Shown in pieces: positions 43,140-52,662 of a stretch of DNA of 64,000 nt (position 1 is the first letter of the stretch; each line of letters opens with the position of its first letter). Below the pieces are notes generated by a model. The model had not been told where the DNA came from, did not search any database, and was given only the letters and a program-made list of their open reading frames with translations. Source of the stretch: Serratia marcescens (lineage in GTDB: Bacteria > Pseudomonadota > Gammaproteobacteria > Enterobacterales > Enterobacteriaceae); NCBI RefSeq assembly GCF_006715005.1, contig NZ_VFMJ01000001.1, forward strand, positions 1,178,001 through 1,242,000, read 5' to 3'. Position numbers and translations under genes: made by a program.

Positions 43140-44051
43140 ATGGATCGGTTAGACGAGTTGGCCATCTTCGTGGCGGTGGTGCAGCAGGGCAGCCTGGCTG
43201 CCGCCGGGCGCAAACTGCGGCGTTCGGCGCCGGCGATCACCCGGGCGATCGCCGCGCTGGAACAGCGTTTCGGCACCCGGCTGGTGGAACGTACCACCCG
43301 GCGGCTGGCGCCTACCGAGGCGGGCGTGCGGCTGCTGGAGCGCGCGCAACAGCTGCTGCAGGATTATCAGGCGGTGGTGCAGGATACCGCCGAAGCGCAG
43401 CTGAGCGGCTTGCTGCGCGTCACTTCGCCGGTGCAGTTCGGTCGCCGTTACGTGGCGCCGGTGGTGACGGCGTTTCTCGATGACTACCCGCAGATGCAGA
43501 TCGAAATGGTGTTGAACGATCGCAATCTCGATCTGATTGACGAAGGATTGGATATCGCGGTGCGCATCGGTCATCTGCAGGACTCTTCGCGCGTGGCGCG
43601 GCGGTTGGGGCAGGTCAGCCGGGTGACGGTCGCCAGCCCGGATTATCTGGCGCGTTGGGGGGAACCGCGCTCACCGGCGCAGCTGGCGGAGCATGCCACC
43701 ATCGTTGGCACCCAGCGGCCGTCGCTGCGCGAATGGCGCTTCGGCCCGCAGGAAAACGGCGAGCGGGTGCGATTGGCCCCCCGGCTGTTGCTCAACGACG
43801 TGGAAGCGCAACTGCTGGCGGTGCGCGCCGGCAAAGGCATCGCCCGCCTGCTCTCGTATCAGGTGGCGGACGATTTGGCCGCCGGTACGCTGGTGCGGCT
43901 GCTGGTGGATCATGAGCCGTTGCCGATGCCGGTACAGCTGGTGGCGCAGCAGGCGCAGCGCATGCCGCTGAAGGTGCGCGCCTTCTGGGATTATGCGTTT
44001 GAACGGCTCAGCGCATTGCCGCAAATTCAGCCGAACGAGCGGGGGAAATAA
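43140..44051 (+). CDS. LysR-type transcriptional regulator
   Basis: 303 aa. The winged helix MDRLDELAIFVAVVQQGSLAAAGRKLRRSAPAITRAI is followed by a linker helix and a periplasmic-binding-like effector domain (LLRVTSPVQFGRRYVAPVV.. IAVRIGHLQDSSRVARRLG). This belongs to the CrgA/AaeR-like LTTR group. It is divergent from the GST-PPOX operon, its probable target. Confidence 0.93.
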   Translation: MDRLDELAIFVAVVQQGSLAAAGRKLRRSAPAITRAIAALEQRFGTRLVERTTRRLAPTEAGVRLLERAQQLLQDYQAVVQDTAEAQLSGLLRVTSPVQFGRRYVAPVVTAFLDDYPQMQIEMVLNDRNLDLIDEGLDIAVRIGHLQDSSRVARRLGQVSRVTVASPDYLARWGEPRSPAQLAEHATIVGTQRPSLREWRFGPQENGERVRLAPRLLLNDVEAQLLAVRAGKGIARLLSYQVADDLAAGTLVRLLVDHEPLPMPVQLVAQQAQRMPLKVRAFWDYAFERLSALPQIQPNERGK

Positions 44052-44133
44052 GCGCAAAAAGTTTCATGGGCTAAACTTTTTCGCCGCCGGCGTTATTTTA
44101 TTTTACCGGACGCGCATTGCTGATGCGCCCGTC

Positions 44134-44161
44134 TTGACAATAATGTTACCGGTGCTAATAG
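44134..44161 (+). promoter_or_regulatory. Putative sigma70 promoter of hydrolase operon
   Basis: TTGACA (44134-44139), 16-bp spacer, TAATAG (44156-44161), 37 bp before the ATG at 44199, in an AT-rich stretch. The -35 is perfect; the spacer is one base short. Confidence 0.5.
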
Positions 44162-44198
44162 TTAATTCATATCTTAAATAATAAACGAAGTTTAATAT

Positions 44199-44996
44199 AT
44201 GAAACAACTTGCGGGGAGTTATGATAATGGCGCTACGGTGGATAATGAAGACGCTATTTTGGCTTCATTCCAAACCCGCAGCGCGGCTATTTATTATCAG
44301 GTAAAACATGAAAAGAATATTGCGTATGGCGAAAGTGAACGCGAAACATTGGATTGGCTCTATTCTGCAAAGCAGCACCAGGGGACGTTAATTTTTATTC
44401 ACGGCGGCTATTGGCAATTTTGCGATAAGGCGGATTTCGCCTTTATCGCCGCCGGGCCGTTGGCGTTGGGTTTTGACGTGGTGCTGGTGGAATATGCGCT
44501 GGCACCGGCGGTTAATCTTGACGCTATTTGCCGCCAGGTGGGGGCGGCGCTTGATGCCATTCAGCGCCGTCTGCCGCTGCACTATGCCCATCCGGTGCAT
44601 CTGTGTGGCCATTCCGCCGGCGGCCATCTGGCGGCATTTTGGCAGCAGCATGCGCTGGTGGATGCGGTCTTTCCCATCAGCGGCCTGTTCGAACTGGCGC
44701 CGCTGCAAGAAAGCTATGTCAATCGGGCGCTGCAGCTGACCGCGCGGCAGATTGAAACGCTAAGCCCGGCGCGCCGGCCCCCGGTGCGCGGCAAGCCGCT
44801 CACGCTGTATTACGGCGCATTGGAGCTGCCGGAGCTGATCGGCCAGTCGCAACACTATCACGCGGCGCTCCGCCAACGCGGGTTGTCTGCAGAACTGGTC
44901 GCGGTGCCCGGCGCCAATCATTTCACCATTCTGGATGCGTTGTTCGCCGCCGACGGCGCGCTGCTTCGCCAACTTGACCACCACGGAAACCACTGA
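44199..44996 (+). CDS. Alpha/beta hydrolase, kynurenine formamidase-like
   Basis: 265 aa. The oxyanion motif HGGYW (68-72), nucleophile elbow GHSAGG (Ser139) and the final GANHFTIL His are those of the alpha/beta-hydrolase formamidase/esterase group that includes eukaryote-type arylformamidases. No signal peptide. It is first in a four-gene run (hydrolase, RidA, aminotransferase, permease), the next start lying 1 bp after its stop, which points to amino-acid or acylamide breakdown. Arylformamidase activity is an inference from motif and context. Confidence 0.85.
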   Translation: MKQLAGSYDNGATVDNEDAILASFQTRSAAIYYQVKHEKNIAYGESERETLDWLYSAKQHQGTLIFIHGGYWQFCDKADFAFIAAGPLALGFDVVLVEYALAPAVNLDAICRQVGAALDAIQRRLPLHYAHPVHLCGHSAGGHLAAFWQQHALVDAVFPISGLFELAPLQESYVNRALQLTARQIETLSPARRPPVRGKPLTLYYGALELPELIGQSQHYHAALRQRGLSAELVAVPGANHFTILDALFAADGALLRQLDHHGNH

Positions 44997-44997
44997 C

Positions 44998-45369
44998 ATG
45001 CGCGAGATCGTAGAGACCGGGCTGCCGGACATCGGCCAGCCTTTTTCCTGGGCCACCCGGGGCGGCGGTATGCTGTTTACCGCCCACGGCCCGGTGCGGG
45101 CGGACGGCAGCATCGAGACCGGCGCGCCGGAGCGACAGATTGCGTTAACCTTCGATAACCTGGCGCAGACGTTGAAGGCGGCGGGCAGCCACAGCGATAA
45201 GGTGCTGCAGGTGATCGTGTATCTTACCGACGTCAACGACGTTAAATGTCTCGATGAGATTTACCGGAAATACTTTAATTATCCTTATCCCAACCGCTCC
45301 ACGGTTATTGTCGAAAAATTGGTGGTGCCGGGAATGAAAATAGAAATTACCGTCAGCGCCATCGCTTGA
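44998..45369 (+). CDS. RidA family protein
   Basis: 123 aa from the ATG at 44998, directly after the hydrolase stop. YjgF/YER057c fold: LFTAHGPVRADGSIE, QIALTFDNLAQTLKAAGSH, VLQVIVYLTDVNDV, then the active-site Arg in NRSTVIVEKLVVPGMKIEI. Such proteins hydrolyse reactive enamine/imine intermediates made by PLP enzymes, which fits the aminotransferase gene 58 bp downstream. Confidence 0.92.
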   Translation: MREIVETGLPDIGQPFSWATRGGGMLFTAHGPVRADGSIETGAPERQIALTFDNLAQTLKAAGSHSDKVLQVIVYLTDVNDVKCLDEIYRKYFNYPYPNRSTVIVEKLVVPGMKIEITVSAIA

Positions 45370-45427
45370 TTTAATTTCTTCTTAAGTTCGTCTTTATATT
45401 AATTCAATAACGAGTTAAGGATGCGTC

Positions 45428-46615
45428 ATGTTTAAACAGATTGCACCTTCCGCGGCCGATCCTATTATGTCGCTGATGGAAGCTTATTTGCAGGACCCCA
45501 ATCCGCAGAAAGTGAATTTAGGCATCGGTCTGTATTACGACCGGCAGGGAAATATTCCGCTGATGCAGGCGGTCGAGGCCGCCGAGCAGCGGTTGCTGGC
45601 GCTGCGTCGCCCGCACGGTTATCCGCCGATCGAAGGTTCGCCGCAGTTCGCTCGCCAGGTGCAGGCGCTGCTGTTCGGCGAGCAACAGGCGGCCGAGATC
45701 GCCACGGTGCAGACCGTCGGCGGCTCCGGCGCGCTGAAGCTGGCGGCGGATTTTTTGCGCCACTTCCTGGCGCGCGGTGACATTTGGGTGTCCGATCCCA
45801 CCTGGGCCAATCACTGGGCGATTTTCGAAGGCGCCGGGCTGCGGGTGAATACCTATCCCTACTTTGACGAAACGGCGGGCGGCCTGCGTTTCGCCGCCAT
45901 GCTCGACGCGCTGGACAGCCTGCCGCCCGGCAGCGTAGTCCTGTTGCATCCTTGCTGTCATAACCCGACCGGCACCGACCTGACGCCGGAGCAGTGGCGC
46001 GCCACGCTCGCCGTGCTGCAGCGGCGTAAGCTGCTGCCGCTGTTCGATATCGCCTATCAGGGCTTCGGCGATGGGCTGGAGGAGGACTGCTTTGCGTTGC
46101 GTGAAGCGCTGAAAACCGATCTGCCGTTTTTGGTCTGCAACTCGTTTTCCAAAAACGTGGCGCTGTACGGCCAGCGGCTGGGCGCGCTGTCGGTGCGCTG
46201 CGCCGATGCGCAAAACGCCGCCAACGTCAAAGGCGCGTTAAAAACGCTGATCCGCCGCAGCTACTCCTGCCCGCCGACGCACGGCAGCCAGATCGTGGAA
46301 ACCCTGCTCGGCGACGCCGAACTGGGTGAACGTTGGCGCAATGAGCTGGCGGAAATGCGCGTGCGCATCAAGCAGATGCGTGAGCAGCTGGCTGCCGGCC
46401 TGGCGCAGGGCGGCTCTTCGCTGGATCACCGGCGCATACGCGATCAGCGTGGCATGTTCAGCTATACCGGCCTGAACGAAGCGCAGCTGCAGACCCTGCG
46501 GCAACGCTACGCCATCTATCTGGTGGCGCCCGGCCGCATGTGTCTGCCGGGGCTCAACCCCGGCAATATCGACTATGTGACCGCCGCCATTCTCGACGTC
46601 ACCCGTACCGCCTAA
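45428..46615 (+). CDS. Aromatic/aspartate-type amino acid aminotransferase
   Basis: 395 aa, fold-type I PLP enzyme of the AspC/TyrB group. Key places: NLGIGLYYD at the N-terminus, PHPCCHNPTGTD-type text (LLHPCCHNPTGTDLT), the PLP Lys242 in NSFSKNVALYGQR, and substrate-binding Arg near the end (APGRMCLPGLNPGN). It differs from housekeeping AspC/TyrB in being linked to RidA, hydrolase and permease genes, so it is probably a catabolic paralogue for one amino acid. Confidence 0.9.
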   Translation: MFKQIAPSAADPIMSLMEAYLQDPNPQKVNLGIGLYYDRQGNIPLMQAVEAAEQRLLALRRPHGYPPIEGSPQFARQVQALLFGEQQAAEIATVQTVGGSGALKLAADFLRHFLARGDIWVSDPTWANHWAIFEGAGLRVNTYPYFDETAGGLRFAAMLDALDSLPPGSVVLLHPCCHNPTGTDLTPEQWRATLAVLQRRKLLPLFDIAYQGFGDGLEEDCFALREALKTDLPFLVCNSFSKNVALYGQRLGALSVRCADAQNAANVKGALKTLIRRSYSCPPTHGSQIVETLLGDAELGERWRNELAEMRVRIKQMREQLAAGLAQGGSSLDHRRIRDQRGMFSYTGLNEAQLQTLRQRYAIYLVAPGRMCLPGLNPGNIDYVTAAILDVTRTA

Positions 46616-46635
46616 CTTCGCTCGGGAACACCGCC

Positions 46636-48033
46636 ATGCCACAGATGAATGATTTTGAGCATATCGCCCGCCGCCAGGGCGGGTTGAACAAGCATCTTAC
46701 CGCCGGGCAGATGTCGATGCTGGCGATCGGCGGCGCCATCGGCACCGGGCTGTTTCTCGGCAGCGCCTACGCCATTCAGATGGCGGGGCCGTCGGTATTG
46801 CTGAGCTACCTGATCGGCGGCGTTATTGCGCTGTTGTTGATGGGCAGCCTGGCGGAAATGACCTCCGAACACCCGACGCCCGGCTCGTTCGGCGACTACG
46901 CCGAATTCTATCTCGGCCCGCTATTCGGTTTTCTGGTGCGTTATTCCTACTGGTCTTGCGTGGTGCTGGCGGTGGGCACCGAAGTTACCGCCATCGGCAT
47001 GTACATGCAGTTCTGGTTCCCGGCGACGCCGACCTGGCCGTGGGTGCTGCTGTTCTCGGCGGCGGTGATCGTGGTCAACGTGATCGGCGTGAAGTCGTTC
47101 GGCCAGGTGGAATACGCGCTGTCCACCGTCAAAGTGACGGCGATCGTGGCGTTTATTCTGATCGGCATCGGCATTCTGGCGTTCTCGGGCAACCCGGCCT
47201 ACGGCTTGCGCAACCTGACCGCCGGCGGCTTCATGCCGTTTGGCGTCAAGGGCATGTGGTTCGCGGTGATCGTGTCCATCTTCAGCTATCTGAGCATTGA
47301 AATGATCGCGGTGGCCGCCGGCGAGGCGAAAAATCCGGTGATTGCGGTGAAGGCAGCGTTCAAGGGCACCATCGTGCGGCTGTTCATCTTCTACATGCTG
47401 TCGATCGCCCTGATGCTGGCCATCGTGCCCTGGCGCCAGTCCGGCACCGGCGAAAGCCCGTTCCTGATGGCGATGAACGTGATTCATCTGCCCGCCGCCG
47501 CCGGTATTTTCAACTTTATCGTGCTGGTGGCGGCGCTGTCGGCGATGAACAGCCAGCTGTACATCACCACCCGCATGATGTTCTCGCTGTCGCGTGCCGG
47601 GCAGGCGCCGGCGGCATTGGGGCGCGTCAGCCGGCGCGGCATTCCGGTCAATGCGTTGGCGATGTCGTGCATCGGTATCGTGGTGTCTATCGTGCTGAGT
47701 CTGGTGGCGCCGGAAACGTCGTTCGCCGCCATGATGTCTATCTCGGTGTATGGCGCCTGCTTTACCTGGCTGATGATTTTCGTCACCCATCTGTTCTTCC
47801 GCCGCCGGCACCGGCAGACCCACCTGAAATTCCGCATGTGGGGGTTCCCCTATACCACCTTGCTGGGCGCCGGGCTGATGGCGGCGCTGATGATCTCGAC
47901 GGCGTTTACCGAATTCTTCCGCATGACGCTGTGGTTCGGTATTCCGTTCACCTTGCTGCTGGTGGTGGCTTATCACTGCCAGAGCCGCCGCGCGGCTGCG
48001 CCGTCGCCGTTCAAGGCGCCGGAGGCGGAGTAA
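46636..48033 (+). CDS. Amino acid permease (APC superfamily)
   Basis: 465 aa from the ATG at 46636, 20 bp after the aminotransferase stop; the open frame reaches back into that gene. About 12 transmembrane segments. TM1 shows the unwound APC motif AIGGAIGTGLFLGSAYAIQMAGP and TM3 region GSFGDYAEFYLGP, as in GabP/AroP/ProY-type H+ symporters. It probably imports the amino acid degraded by the upstream enzymes. A strong hairpin follows. Confidence 0.92.
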   Translation: MPQMNDFEHIARRQGGLNKHLTAGQMSMLAIGGAIGTGLFLGSAYAIQMAGPSVLLSYLIGGVIALLLMGSLAEMTSEHPTPGSFGDYAEFYLGPLFGFLVRYSYWSCVVLAVGTEVTAIGMYMQFWFPATPTWPWVLLFSAAVIVVNVIGVKSFGQVEYALSTVKVTAIVAFILIGIGILAFSGNPAYGLRNLTAGGFMPFGVKGMWFAVIVSIFSYLSIEMIAVAAGEAKNPVIAVKAAFKGTIVRLFIFYMLSIALMLAIVPWRQSGTGESPFLMAMNVIHLPAAAGIFNFIVLVAALSAMNSQLYITTRMMFSLSRAGQAPAALGRVSRRGIPVNALAMSCIGIVVSIVLSLVAPETSFAAMMSISVYGACFTWLMIFVTHLFFRRRHRQTHLKFRMWGFPYTTLLGAGLMAALMISTAFTEFFRMTLWFGIPFTLLLVVAYHCQSRRAAAPSPFKAPEAE

Positions 48034-48041
48034 TAAGGGAA

Positions 48042-48065
48042 GGGGCTGAGGCGTGCCTCAGCCCC
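48042..48065. terminator. Hairpin between convergent permease and paaY
   Basis: A perfect 11-bp GC-rich stem (GGGGCTGAGGC / GCCTCAGCCCC) with a 2-nt loop. It is placed to end both convergent units, although no U-run is present. Confidence 0.6.
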
Positions 48066-48070
48066 GGGGA

Positions 48071-48667
48071 TTACAGCTGGCTTTTTGGGATCAGGTGGTC
48101 GCCGAAGCTCAGGCGCTGGCGGCCCGGTTCGATTTCGGTTAGCGGCGCCACTTCGTGCAGCGAGGATTTGCAGCGCTGTACCAGATCCTGATACTCGCGG
48201 GTGCCGGCGATCTTCCAGGCCAATTCCTGTTCGGTCAGATCGCGCAGCACGCGCGCCGGGCTGCCGACCACCAGCTTGTTGGCTTCGATCACCGCCGCGG
48301 CTTTGACGAACGCCATCGCGCCGACGATGGTGTTTTCGCCGATCTCCGCACCGTCCATCACCACTGCGTTCATGCCCACCATCGCGTTGCGGCGAATGCG
48401 GCAGCCGTGCAGGATGGCGCCGTGGCCGATATGGCCGTCTTCTTCCACCACCGTGTCCTGCTGCGGGAAGCCGTGCATCACGCAGTTGTCCTGAATGTTG
48501 GCGCCGTCGCAGATCACCAGGCGGCCAAAATCGCCGCGCAGGCTGGCATTCGGGCCGATATACACCTGCTTGCCGACGATCACGTCGCCGATCAGCACCG
48601 CCGTCGGGTGCACGTAACTGCTGGGGTCGACGACCGGCGTCAGGCCGTCAATCTGATACACAGGCAT
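48071..48667 (-). CDS. paaY: Phenylacetate degradation protein PaaY (hexapeptide-repeat thioesterase)
   Basis: 198 aa left-handed beta-helix protein with hexapeptide repeats ([45 protein letters not shown]) and metal-binding His ([22 protein letters not shown]) of the gamma-carbonic-anhydrase-like group. In the paa pathway PaaY hydrolyses dead-end CoA thioesters such as 2-hydroxycyclohepta-1,4,6-triene-1-formyl-CoA. It is last in the locus, 12 bp after paaX, as in E. coli. Confidence 0.95.
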   Translation of the reverse strand: MPVYQIDGLTPVVDPSSYVHPTAVLIGDVIVGKQVYIGPNASLRGDFGRLVICDGANIQDNCVMHGFPQQDTVVEEDGHIGHGAILHGCRIRRNAMVGMNAVVMDGAEIGENTIVGAMAFVKAAAVIEANKLVVGSPARVLRDLTEQELAWKIAGTREYQDLVQRCKSSLHEVAPLTEIEPGRQRLSFGDHLIPKSQL

Positions 48668-48679
48668 AGCGTGAGTTCC

Positions 48680-49618
48680 TTAAAATGTAGGGTCGCGCGG
48701 CAGGCCGCCGAAGCGCCGATAGTAGCCGGCGGCCGGTGCGGGCAGGGCGCCGATGGTGGTCTCCGCCAGCGCGCTGACGTACTCCGTCGCGGCGCGATCG
48801 ACCTGCTGATAAAGATTGATGCACAGGTTGCGGGCGATCTGGCCCTCCCACTGCGCGGGCAGCAGCGCGTCCGGCAGCAGCGGATCTTTCAACACCACGC
48901 GACGGAAGAAGTGAATCAATAATAGCTTAATCTGGAAACCGCGCAGCGGCGTCAGCGCCGCCGGGTCAACTTCGCGCAGCAGCGCCATCAGCGGCCGGAA
49001 GGAGACGATAAACTCGTGATAGCCGGCCGCCACGTCGCTTAGCGACCAGCAGTCGGCCACCAATTTTTGCAGGGTTTGCTCGGAGCGATTGTAGGGGTAA
49101 TCGGCGCGAAAGTAGATCACCTGCTCGCTGGCGTTCAGTTCGCCGAGCAGCGCCGTCACGTCGGTTTGTGCATGGGTGGGGGCGGCCATCAGGTTGTTGG
49201 CGATCTGCCCGAACCCGAGCCAGCCCAGCTCTTTTTTCAGCCGTGCGCGCGCGTTTTTTTCGGCGCTTTCCAGCAGCAACAGCTCCCACTTGCCGTCCCA
49301 GGCGGGCTGCTCGCGCAGATAGATTTTCGACTCGGCGTGGCGGAACTGGCGCATTCCCTGCTCGGTCACGCGGTAGAAGCTGCGGCGGCCTATTTTCTCC
49401 ACCGCCAGCCAACCCTCTTTCTGCAGGCGGAACACCGAGGTGCGCACGAAGCGATCGCCGAAACCGAAGGCCTCCAGCAGCGCGCTCAGGCTGCCGAGCC
49501 ACACTTCGCCGCCGCGATGGCTGAGCGCGTCGCCGTACAGCGAAATGATCAGCGAGGTACCGCTGATCGGCTGCGCGTCGACGGCATGGCGAATGAACTC
49601 ATCCAGTTTATGTTCCAT
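48680..49618 (-). CDS. paaX: Phenylacetate pathway repressor PaaX
   Basis: 312 aa. The N-terminal winged helix (TSLIISLYGDALSHRGGEVWLGSLSALLEAFGF, VRTSVFRLQKEGWLAVEKIGRRSFYRVT) and the PaaX-type middle and C-terminal domains are complete. PaaX represses the paaA and paaZ promoters until phenylacetyl-CoA binds. It is separated from paaK by a hairpin, suggesting its own promoter at about 49620-49670, and is co-directional with paaY. Confidence 0.96.
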   Translation of the reverse strand: MEHKLDEFIRHAVDAQPISGTSLIISLYGDALSHRGGEVWLGSLSALLEAFGFGDRFVRTSVFRLQKEGWLAVEKIGRRSFYRVTEQGMRQFRHAESKIYLREQPAWDGKWELLLLESAEKNARARLKKELGWLGFGQIANNLMAAPTHAQTDVTALLGELNASEQVIYFRADYPYNRSEQTLQKLVADCWSLSDVAAGYHEFIVSFRPLMALLREVDPAALTPLRGFQIKLLLIHFFRRVVLKDPLLPDALLPAQWEGQIARNLCINLYQQVDRAATEYVSALAETTIGALPAPAAGYYRRFGGLPRDPTF

Positions 49619-49670
49619 ATTTTTCCATGGGTTAGCCTTCGATGAGCCATAACATTACCATAATTTAAGG

Positions 49671-49690
49671 CGGCGTCATCCGTGACGCCG
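49671..49690 (-). terminator. Hairpin between paaK and paaX
   Basis: An 8-bp stem (CGGCGTCA / TGACGCCG) with a 4-nt loop, 7 bp after the paaK stop; on the minus strand it is followed by CCTTAAATT. It is a weak terminator at the end of the catabolic operon. Confidence 0.5.
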
Positions 49691-49696
49691 TGCGCT

Positions 49697-51004
49697 TCAG
49701 CGCGGCCGCAAATCGACCACGCGCTGCGCCTTGCCTTCTGAGCGCGGGATATCGCCGCAGTTGGCGATGCTGACGTCGGTGCTGACGCCCACGATCGATT
49801 TGATGTGGTGGCGCAGCTGGTGGCAGATGTCGCAACGCTGCTGGTGGCTGAGGCTGAGCGCCGACTCCTTGAGCTCGACGCGCACCGCCAGCGTGTCCAG
49901 ATGCCCGCTGCGGCTGACCTGCAGCTGGTAGTGCGGCGACAGCTGCTCGAACTGCATGATCTGCTCTTCCACCTGCGACGGGAAGACGTTGACGCCGCGG
50001 ATGATCAGCATGTCGTCGGAGCGGCCGGTGATCTTGCCCATGCGGCGCATCTGGCGTGCGTCGCCCGGCAGCAGCCGAGTGAGATCGCGGGTGCGGTAGC
50101 GGATCACCGGCAGCGCCTCTTTGGTCAGGGTGGTGAACACCAGTTCGCCGTGCTCGCCGTCCGGCAGGGCGATGCCGGTCTCCGGGCAGATGATCTCCGG
50201 CAGGAAGTGATCTTCCCAAATGGTAGGGCCGCCGCCGCTTTCCAGACACTCCATCGCCACGCCCGGCCCCATCACTTCCGACAGGCCGTAAATATCCAGC
50301 GCCTTGATGCCCATGCGGGTTTCGATTTCGTGGCGCAGGGCTTCGGTCCAGGGTTCGGCGCCGAACACGCCGAGCCGCAGCGAGCAGCCGCGCGCGTCGC
50401 CGCCCATTTTGCGCTCCAGCTCGTCGATCAGCGTCAGGCAATAGGACGGCGTCACCATGATGACGTCAGGTTTGAAGTCGAGGATCAGCTGCGCCTGGCG
50501 TTCCGTCTGGCCGCCGGACATTGGGATCACCGTCGCGCCGAGCCGTTCTGCGCCGTAGTGCGCCCCCAGACCGCCGGTGAACAGGCCGTAGCCGTAGGCG
50601 ACGTGCACCTTGTCTTTGGCGGTGGCGCCGCCGGCGCGCAGACAGCGGGCGACGATGTCGGCCCAGTTATCGATATCGCGCTGGGTGTAACCCACCACCG
50701 TCGGGCGGCCGGTGGTGCCCGAGGAGGCGTGGATGCGCACCACCTGTTCCATCGGCACCGCGAAGGTGTCGAACGGGTAGTTGTCGCGCAGATCCTGCTT
50801 GGTGGTGTAGGGGAAGCGCGCCAGATCGCTCAGCTGCTTAAGATCGTCGGGGTGTACGCCGGCCTGGTCGAATTTGCGCTTGTACATCGGCACATTGTCG
50901 TAGGCGTGGTGCAGCGTCCACTTCAGACGCGCCAACTGCAACGCTTCAATCTCATCGCGCGAGGCGAATTCAATCGTTTCGAGGGGCTGTGGATTTATTG
51001 TCAT
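49697..51004 (-). CDS. paaK: Phenylacetate-CoA ligase
   Basis: 435 aa AMP-forming ligase. P-loop SSGTTGRPT at residues 94-102, DIYGLSEVMGPGVAMEC, YRTRDLTRLLPG, and the C-terminal Lys in SEGKAQRVVDLRPR. It converts phenylacetate, ATP and CoA into phenylacetyl-CoA, the first step and the inducer-forming step of the pathway. Last gene of the paaA-K run; 15 bp from paaJ. Confidence 0.97.
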   Translation of the reverse strand: MTINPQPLETIEFASRDEIEALQLARLKWTLHHAYDNVPMYKRKFDQAGVHPDDLKQLSDLARFPYTTKQDLRDNYPFDTFAVPMEQVVRIHASSGTTGRPTVVGYTQRDIDNWADIVARCLRAGGATAKDKVHVAYGYGLFTGGLGAHYGAERLGATVIPMSGGQTERQAQLILDFKPDVIMVTPSYCLTLIDELERKMGGDARGCSLRLGVFGAEPWTEALRHEIETRMGIKALDIYGLSEVMGPGVAMECLESGGGPTIWEDHFLPEIICPETGIALPDGEHGELVFTTLTKEALPVIRYRTRDLTRLLPGDARQMRRMGKITGRSDDMLIIRGVNVFPSQVEEQIMQFEQLSPHYQLQVSRSGHLDTLAVRVELKESALSLSHQQRCDICHQLRHHIKSIVGVSTDVSIANCGDIPRSEGKAQRVVDLRPR

Positions 51005-51019
51005 GATTAGCCTCAGGGG

Positions 51020-52225
51020 TCAGACACGCTCAATGATCATGGCGATGCCCTGGCCGACGCCGATGCACATGGTGCAAAGCGCGTAGCGGCCGGCTCGCCG
51101 TTCCAGTTCAAACAGGGCGGCCAGCGCCAGGCGCGCGCCGCTCATGCCCAGCGGATGCCCCAGGGCGATCGCGCCGCCGTTGGGGTTGACCTGCGGGGCA
51201 TCGTCCGGCAGGCCAAGCTGGCGCATCACCGCCAACGTCTGGGCGGCGAACGCTTCGTTCAGTTCGATAACGTCCATCTGCGCCAGGCTCAGCCCGGCGA
51301 TCTCCAGCACCTTGCGGGTGGCCGGCAGCGGGCCGATGCCCATTAGTCGCGGCTCCACGCCGCAGGTGGCGGTGGCAACGATGCGCGCGCGCGGCGTCAG
51401 CCCCTGGCGCACCGCCATCGCTTCGGAGGCGACGATCAGCGCCGCCGCACCGTCGTTCAGGCCCGAGGCGTTGCCGGCGGTGACGCTGCCGGGCTGACGG
51501 AACGGGGTTTTCAGCGCCTGCAGCTGATCAAAGGTGGTGTCGGGGCGTGGGTGTTCATCCTGGCTGAACAGCGTCACCGCGCCTTTTTTGCCGGTGAGGC
51601 TGACCGGGGCTATCTCCTGCGCCAGGTGGCCCAGCGCCTGCGCCCGGGCGGCGCGCTGCTGGCTGCGCAGCGCAAAGGCGTCCTGATCGGCGCGGCTGAT
51701 ATTGAACTGCGCCGCGACGTTTTCGGCGGTCTCTGGCATCGAATCGGTGCCGAACTCGGCCTGCATGCGCGGGTTGACGAAGCGCCAGCCGAGGGTGGTG
51801 TCGTACAGCTGCGCCTGGCGGCTGAAGGCGCTGTCGGCCTTGCCCATCACCAGCGGCGCACGGGTCATCGATTCCGCGCCGCCCGCCAGCAGCAGCCCGG
51901 CGTCACCGGCTTTGATGCTGCGCGCCGCCATCGCCAGCGCATCCAGGCCCGAACCGCACAGGCGGTTCACCGTGGTGCCGGACACGCCGACCGGCACGCC
52001 GGCCAGCAGCAGCGCCATACGCGCCAGGTTGCGGTTGTCTTCCCCGGCCTGGTTGGCGCAGCCGAGGATCACGTCGTCCAGCTGCGCCCAATCGACCTGC
52101 GGATGGCGTTCCAGCAGCACGCGCAGCGGCAGGGCGGCGAGGTCGTCGGCGCGCACCTGGGCCAGCGCGCCGCCATAGCGGCCGATCGGGGTACGCACGC
52201 CGTCGCAGATAAATGCCTGATTCAT
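51020..52225 (-). CDS. paaJ: 3-oxoadipyl-CoA/3-oxo-5,6-dehydrosuberyl-CoA thiolase
   Basis: 401 aa thiolase. The nucleophilic Cys90 is in [12 protein letters not shown], the His in [11 protein letters not shown], and the second Cys in [11 protein letters not shown]. It cleaves the two beta-ketoacyl-CoA intermediates to release acetyl-CoA and finally succinyl-CoA. Overlaps paaI by 4 bp. Confidence 0.97.
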   Translation of the reverse strand: MNQAFICDGVRTPIGRYGGALAQVRADDLAALPLRVLLERHPQVDWAQLDDVILGCANQAGEDNRNLARMALLLAGVPVGVSGTTVNRLCGSGLDALAMAARSIKAGDAGLLLAGGAESMTRAPLVMGKADSAFSRQAQLYDTTLGWRFVNPRMQAEFGTDSMPETAENVAAQFNISRADQDAFALRSQQRAARAQALGHLAQEIAPVSLTGKKGAVTLFSQDEHPRPDTTFDQLQALKTPFRQPGSVTAGNASGLNDGAAALIVASEAMAVRQGLTPRARIVATATCGVEPRLMGIGPLPATRKVLEIAGLSLAQMDVIELNEAFAAQTLAVMRQLGLPDDAPQVNPNGGAIALGHPLGMSGARLALAALFELERRAGRYALCTMCIGVGQGIAMIIERV

Positions 52226-52662
52226 GCCTGATCTCCTAAAATGCTGTGGCCGAGGCGGTGCGCGCGGCCGCGGAACCAGGCGACGGTTTTGCCCCGTTGA
52301 TTAACGATTTCGACGTCATACAGCCCGGTAGCTTTGCCCTGATGGCGCACCGCCGCGCTGGCGGTGAGGCGATCGCCGGCCAGCGCCGGGCGGACGAAGT
52401 CGATGCTGCAGCCGGAGGCCACCGCCGCCAATCCCTGGCTGTTGCAGGCGTAGGCGAAGGCGGTGTCCGCCAGGCTGAACAGCTGGCCGCCGTGGCAGGT
52501 CTGGTGGCCGTTGAGCATCTGCGGGCCGACGGTCATGCTGACCTGAGCGTACCCGGCGTCGACGGCATCAATATGCATCCCCATCGCCTGAGCGCAGGTA
52601 TCTTGCTGAAACATCTGTTCGGCGCAGCGCTGAGCCAGCGCGCGCGGCGTATTGGCGTTCAT
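52222..52662 (-). CDS. paaI: Hydroxyphenylacetyl-CoA thioesterase PaaI
   Basis: 146 aa hotdog-fold protein. [19 protein letters not shown] holds the catalytic Asp66 and the HGG loop. It releases CoA from stalled aromatic thioesters. ATGA overlaps at both ends with paaJ and paaH show tight coupling. Confidence 0.96.
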   Translation of the reverse strand: MNANTPRALAQRCAEQMFQQDTCAQAMGMHIDAVDAGYAQVSMTVGPQMLNGHQTCHGGQLFSLADTAFAYACNSQGLAAVASGCSIDFVRPALAGDRLTASAAVRHQGKATGLYDVEIVNQRGKTVAWFRGRAHRLGHSILGDQA

